From contig OX419761.1 in NCBI GenBank assembly GCA_948567375.1, forward strand, positions 43,464,501 to 43,528,500: a stretch of 64,000 nucleotides of DNA, written 5' to 3'. This stretch comes from Lunularia cruciata. Lineage: Eukaryota > Streptophyta > Marchantiopsida > Lunulariales > Lunulariaceae. How positions within the stretch are numbered: position 1 is the first letter of the stretch; each line of letters opens with the position of its first letter. Below are positions 61,861-64,000 of the stretch, one piece after another. A program made the translations under genes and the position numbers. The notes under the pieces were generated by a model. That model did no database searches. It was not told the DNA's origin and worked only from the letters and a program-made list of their open reading frames with translations.

Positions 61861-63729
61861 CAGGAAAATATAATACGTAAGTATCCAACCAAGAAGATAT
61901 AATATGTAAGTAGTTTTTGCTTCCAAATAAGAAGGCGCTTGTCACTAAGAACATAAATAGAAATAGGATTTTAGCTGCATATACAGAATCCACTTACTAT
62001 CCATAATACCATAATGATATTCATATGAATTCTACACAAAACATTAAATATCCTCTATTAATTCTGGCACTTTCACTAAACGAACACAAGATTGGACCTT
62101 GCTATCCCTCTAAGGGAGTAAGTAGCAACCTCCAACCCGTTAGAACCCCATGCTATATGAAACCGGTAGGTCTTGCCCACCACTAATACGTTACTTGCTT
62201 GCACTATGGGTGGGCGTGACATATTTATTGACACCTTGTAGTTTTTTCTGGAATCAAACTTCCAGGCGACGCTCAAATTGCCCTCTCCGATTTGTATTGC
62301 ATAGACTTTTGTTGTCCAAGTTTAAGCATCGGATTCGTTCCTTTTCATTTACTTCAGCATGAGATAGGAGTGCGCCTTGACCAACTCATGTGTCTCTCGA
62401 TCTCTGGTAGATTATCTACACGTGGAATCTCTTGCGGAGTCTACTCAAGCAAAACACGAAGATTTTAAAGTTGATATGAGATGAAAGGCAACTGAAATTG
62501 TAAACGTCGGGAAACCAGCCGTACAAGTAGGACTCCAGAATGTGACACCGTGCAGATTGCATTTACTGTTCGAGAGTGATATCACATTGCAGAACAAAAC
62601 TTATCGAGCATGCTCTAGAGGAAAAAATGTCGATGTTTATTGTTTTATTCGATAAGCTAATAAAAACTTTGTTTTGTACCTTCGATCTAACCTCCAATAT
62701 TTTCTTCAATTCCCATTTGTCACGTGCGATTCTAGTCAACAGGTTTTGGAAAAGTAAACTCACGATATATTGGTGATCTTGCTACGGAGACTAATGAAAA
62801 AATGTTGGCCTAAAAAATTTTACATAAAGAAACCGAGTCTGCCGACATTAATGGTTAACGTTACATTGTACCGTAAAATCTGTGGAGAGTGTATTCCGAG
62901 AACCAGCGGCACGCATGATGCAATTGATGTCATCCCGAATGACAGTCAAGCTGGCCTTGTCCTGCTCTTTGTGCTTTCTCGCTGCTAACAAATGCGTAAT
63001 GACGAGGTAAGACCGCCACGTTACAAAAGCTAATCAATCATCTCTAGAATTTCTAGAGTTGGACATTCACATCCCCCCTGGACAGACACTTGAAGCTAGA
63101 GTTTCTCTCTCGACATGAATAATTCTTGCACAAATTGAGAAGGGATGTAAAAGAATTGCAATGAAAATCGAAGAATTAAATGGCAAGTTCAATCGCACCA
63201 CACCACACGGAACATGAGACGAATGATGGGGATCTCTATAGATTTACTATTCCTTCTGATAGTCTTTGGCTAGATATATATATAGAGATTCAACTATATA
63301 TTGAGATCAACCTATATCGGGATGGGAAAACATATTGGGAAAGAAAAAGAGAAAAGAGAGAAAATTCACTCACACACATCATCAATAGATGCACAAGAAT
63401 TAATGTGATTCAGAGTCACTCCTACATCCATTGCAACACAGATTTATGATTTTTACTTCTCTGGATACAAATTATAGAGATCATTCTGAAGCTCTGCCCC
63501 AACCAACTCTTTGCCGGTCCGATCTGTTCCTGTGTTTATCTTGATCCGCCCTTCTCCTGATTATCTCCTACTTGATCAAAAATTCAGACCTCATGCAAAA
63601 TCAAAGTTACCAAAGTCAAACGTCTCTCACTTGGAGATTGATACTTCTTGACTATACATCTTTTAAGAAAAAAGAAATAAACTTCATGTGCTTGATATAT
63701 ATACTCTATGCAGCCTTACTATCTCATTA
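61861..63729. other. Intergenic DNA, possible LTR of the right-edge copia at its end
   Basis: I recognise no gene. A minus-strand frame at 62276-62076 (SRPPIVQASNVLVVGKTYRF) and a plus-strand frame at 62770-62988 (PSLPTLMVNVTLYRKICGEC) are open but lack homologues I know. The stretch ending 'actctatgca' at about 63715 could be the LTR edge of the copia element at the right edge of the window: on the minus strand, a purine-rich 'gagatagtaaggc' precedes TGCATAGAG. The LTR's other end is not resolved. Confidence 0.35.
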
Positions 63730-64000
63730 TCATTGGAGGCCAATTGATGTTATATGCAGCTTTAACTTCTCAAAAGTGACCATCTTTGTCAGCATATCAG
63801 CTGAGTTCTTGGCACATTGAATCTTTTCAAATGATAAATTTCCATGTTCAAATAACTCCCTTATGAAATGATATCTCAATTGTATGTATTTTGTTCCAGC
63901 ATGGAACATTGGATTCTTTGCTAAGTTAATGGCACTTTGACTATCTGAGAATAAAACACTACAGTTTTGCTCTCTGCCAAGCTCCATTAGAAGTTTTGGT
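63730..64000 (-). mobile_element. Copia element of a third family, RNase H 3' end, runs off the window
   Basis: The minus-strand frame 63987-63730 gives SVLFSDSQSAINLAKNPMFH, KYIQLRYHFIRELFEHGNLS and KNSADMLTKMVTFEKLKLH, the C-terminal RNase H region of a copia polyprotein. It differs clearly from elements 1 to 3 (for example TKYIQLRYHF for TKHIDVRHHF). It is open to the stop at 63730; upstream RT and integrase would lie beyond 64000. Confidence 0.88.

Noticed and set aside
62076-62276. 66-codon minus-strand frame (NVLVVGKTYRFHIAWGS)
   Set aside because: It looks protein-like but begins at TTG, with a stop-interrupted upstream frame and no recognised family.

Overview
The window is nuclear DNA of a land plant. 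It holds class III (secretory) peroxidase genes with the classic four-exon, three-intron layout, several Ty1/copia retrotransposons primed by initiator tRNA-Met, a nuclear copy of plastid atpA, and AT-rich repeat-laden spacers. No flowering-plant marker is evident. A few residues of the atpA relic and the unusual peroxidases lean toward a non-flowering land plant, but this is a weak inference from memory; the species cannot be named.

Peroxidase cluster (about 1.7-27 kb and 42.8-52.4 kb). The same block occurs three times: a B-type peroxidase and an A-type peroxidase, head to head, across a conserved 3-4 kb spacer. In unit 1 only the A-type gene remains (A, 12313-13710, intact); copia element 1 occupies the B-type position. 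In unit 2 the B-type gene (B, 15156-16635, minus strand) is intact, while its A-type partner (C, 19783-25635) is a pseudogene split by copia element 2 and carrying five other lesions. Unit 3 is inverted: its B-type gene (D, 49568-51074) has a frameshift and an altered active-site residue, and its A-type partner is replaced by truncated copia element 3. One apparently intact gene of each type survives. A fifth, more divergent peroxidase fragment lies at 60.6 kb.

Retroelements. Elements 1 (3756-8251), 2 (20598-25080) and 3 (43309-46245) belong to one copia family: LTR of about 290 bp, PBS matching initiator tRNA-Met, gag with a zinc knuckle, protease, integrase, RT and RNase H. All are coded on the minus strand and all are broken. 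A plus-strand RT fragment of the same family lies at 14655-15083. Pieces of other copia families lie at about 61.2-61.9 kb and at the right edge.

Between units 2 and 3 lies an inverted-repeat structure of about 14.8 kb (27.9-42.8 kb). It contains decayed copies of a protein family I do not recognise, with a conserved N-terminal module and a coiled-coil tail; a third copy lies at 54.2-55.1 kb. The right third of the window (52.4-64 kb) is repeat debris: foldback hairpins including a 204-bp-arm inverted repeat, a gag relic with three degenerate zinc knuckles, tandem repeats and copia fragments. No tRNA, rRNA, CRISPR or bacterial-type feature was seen.
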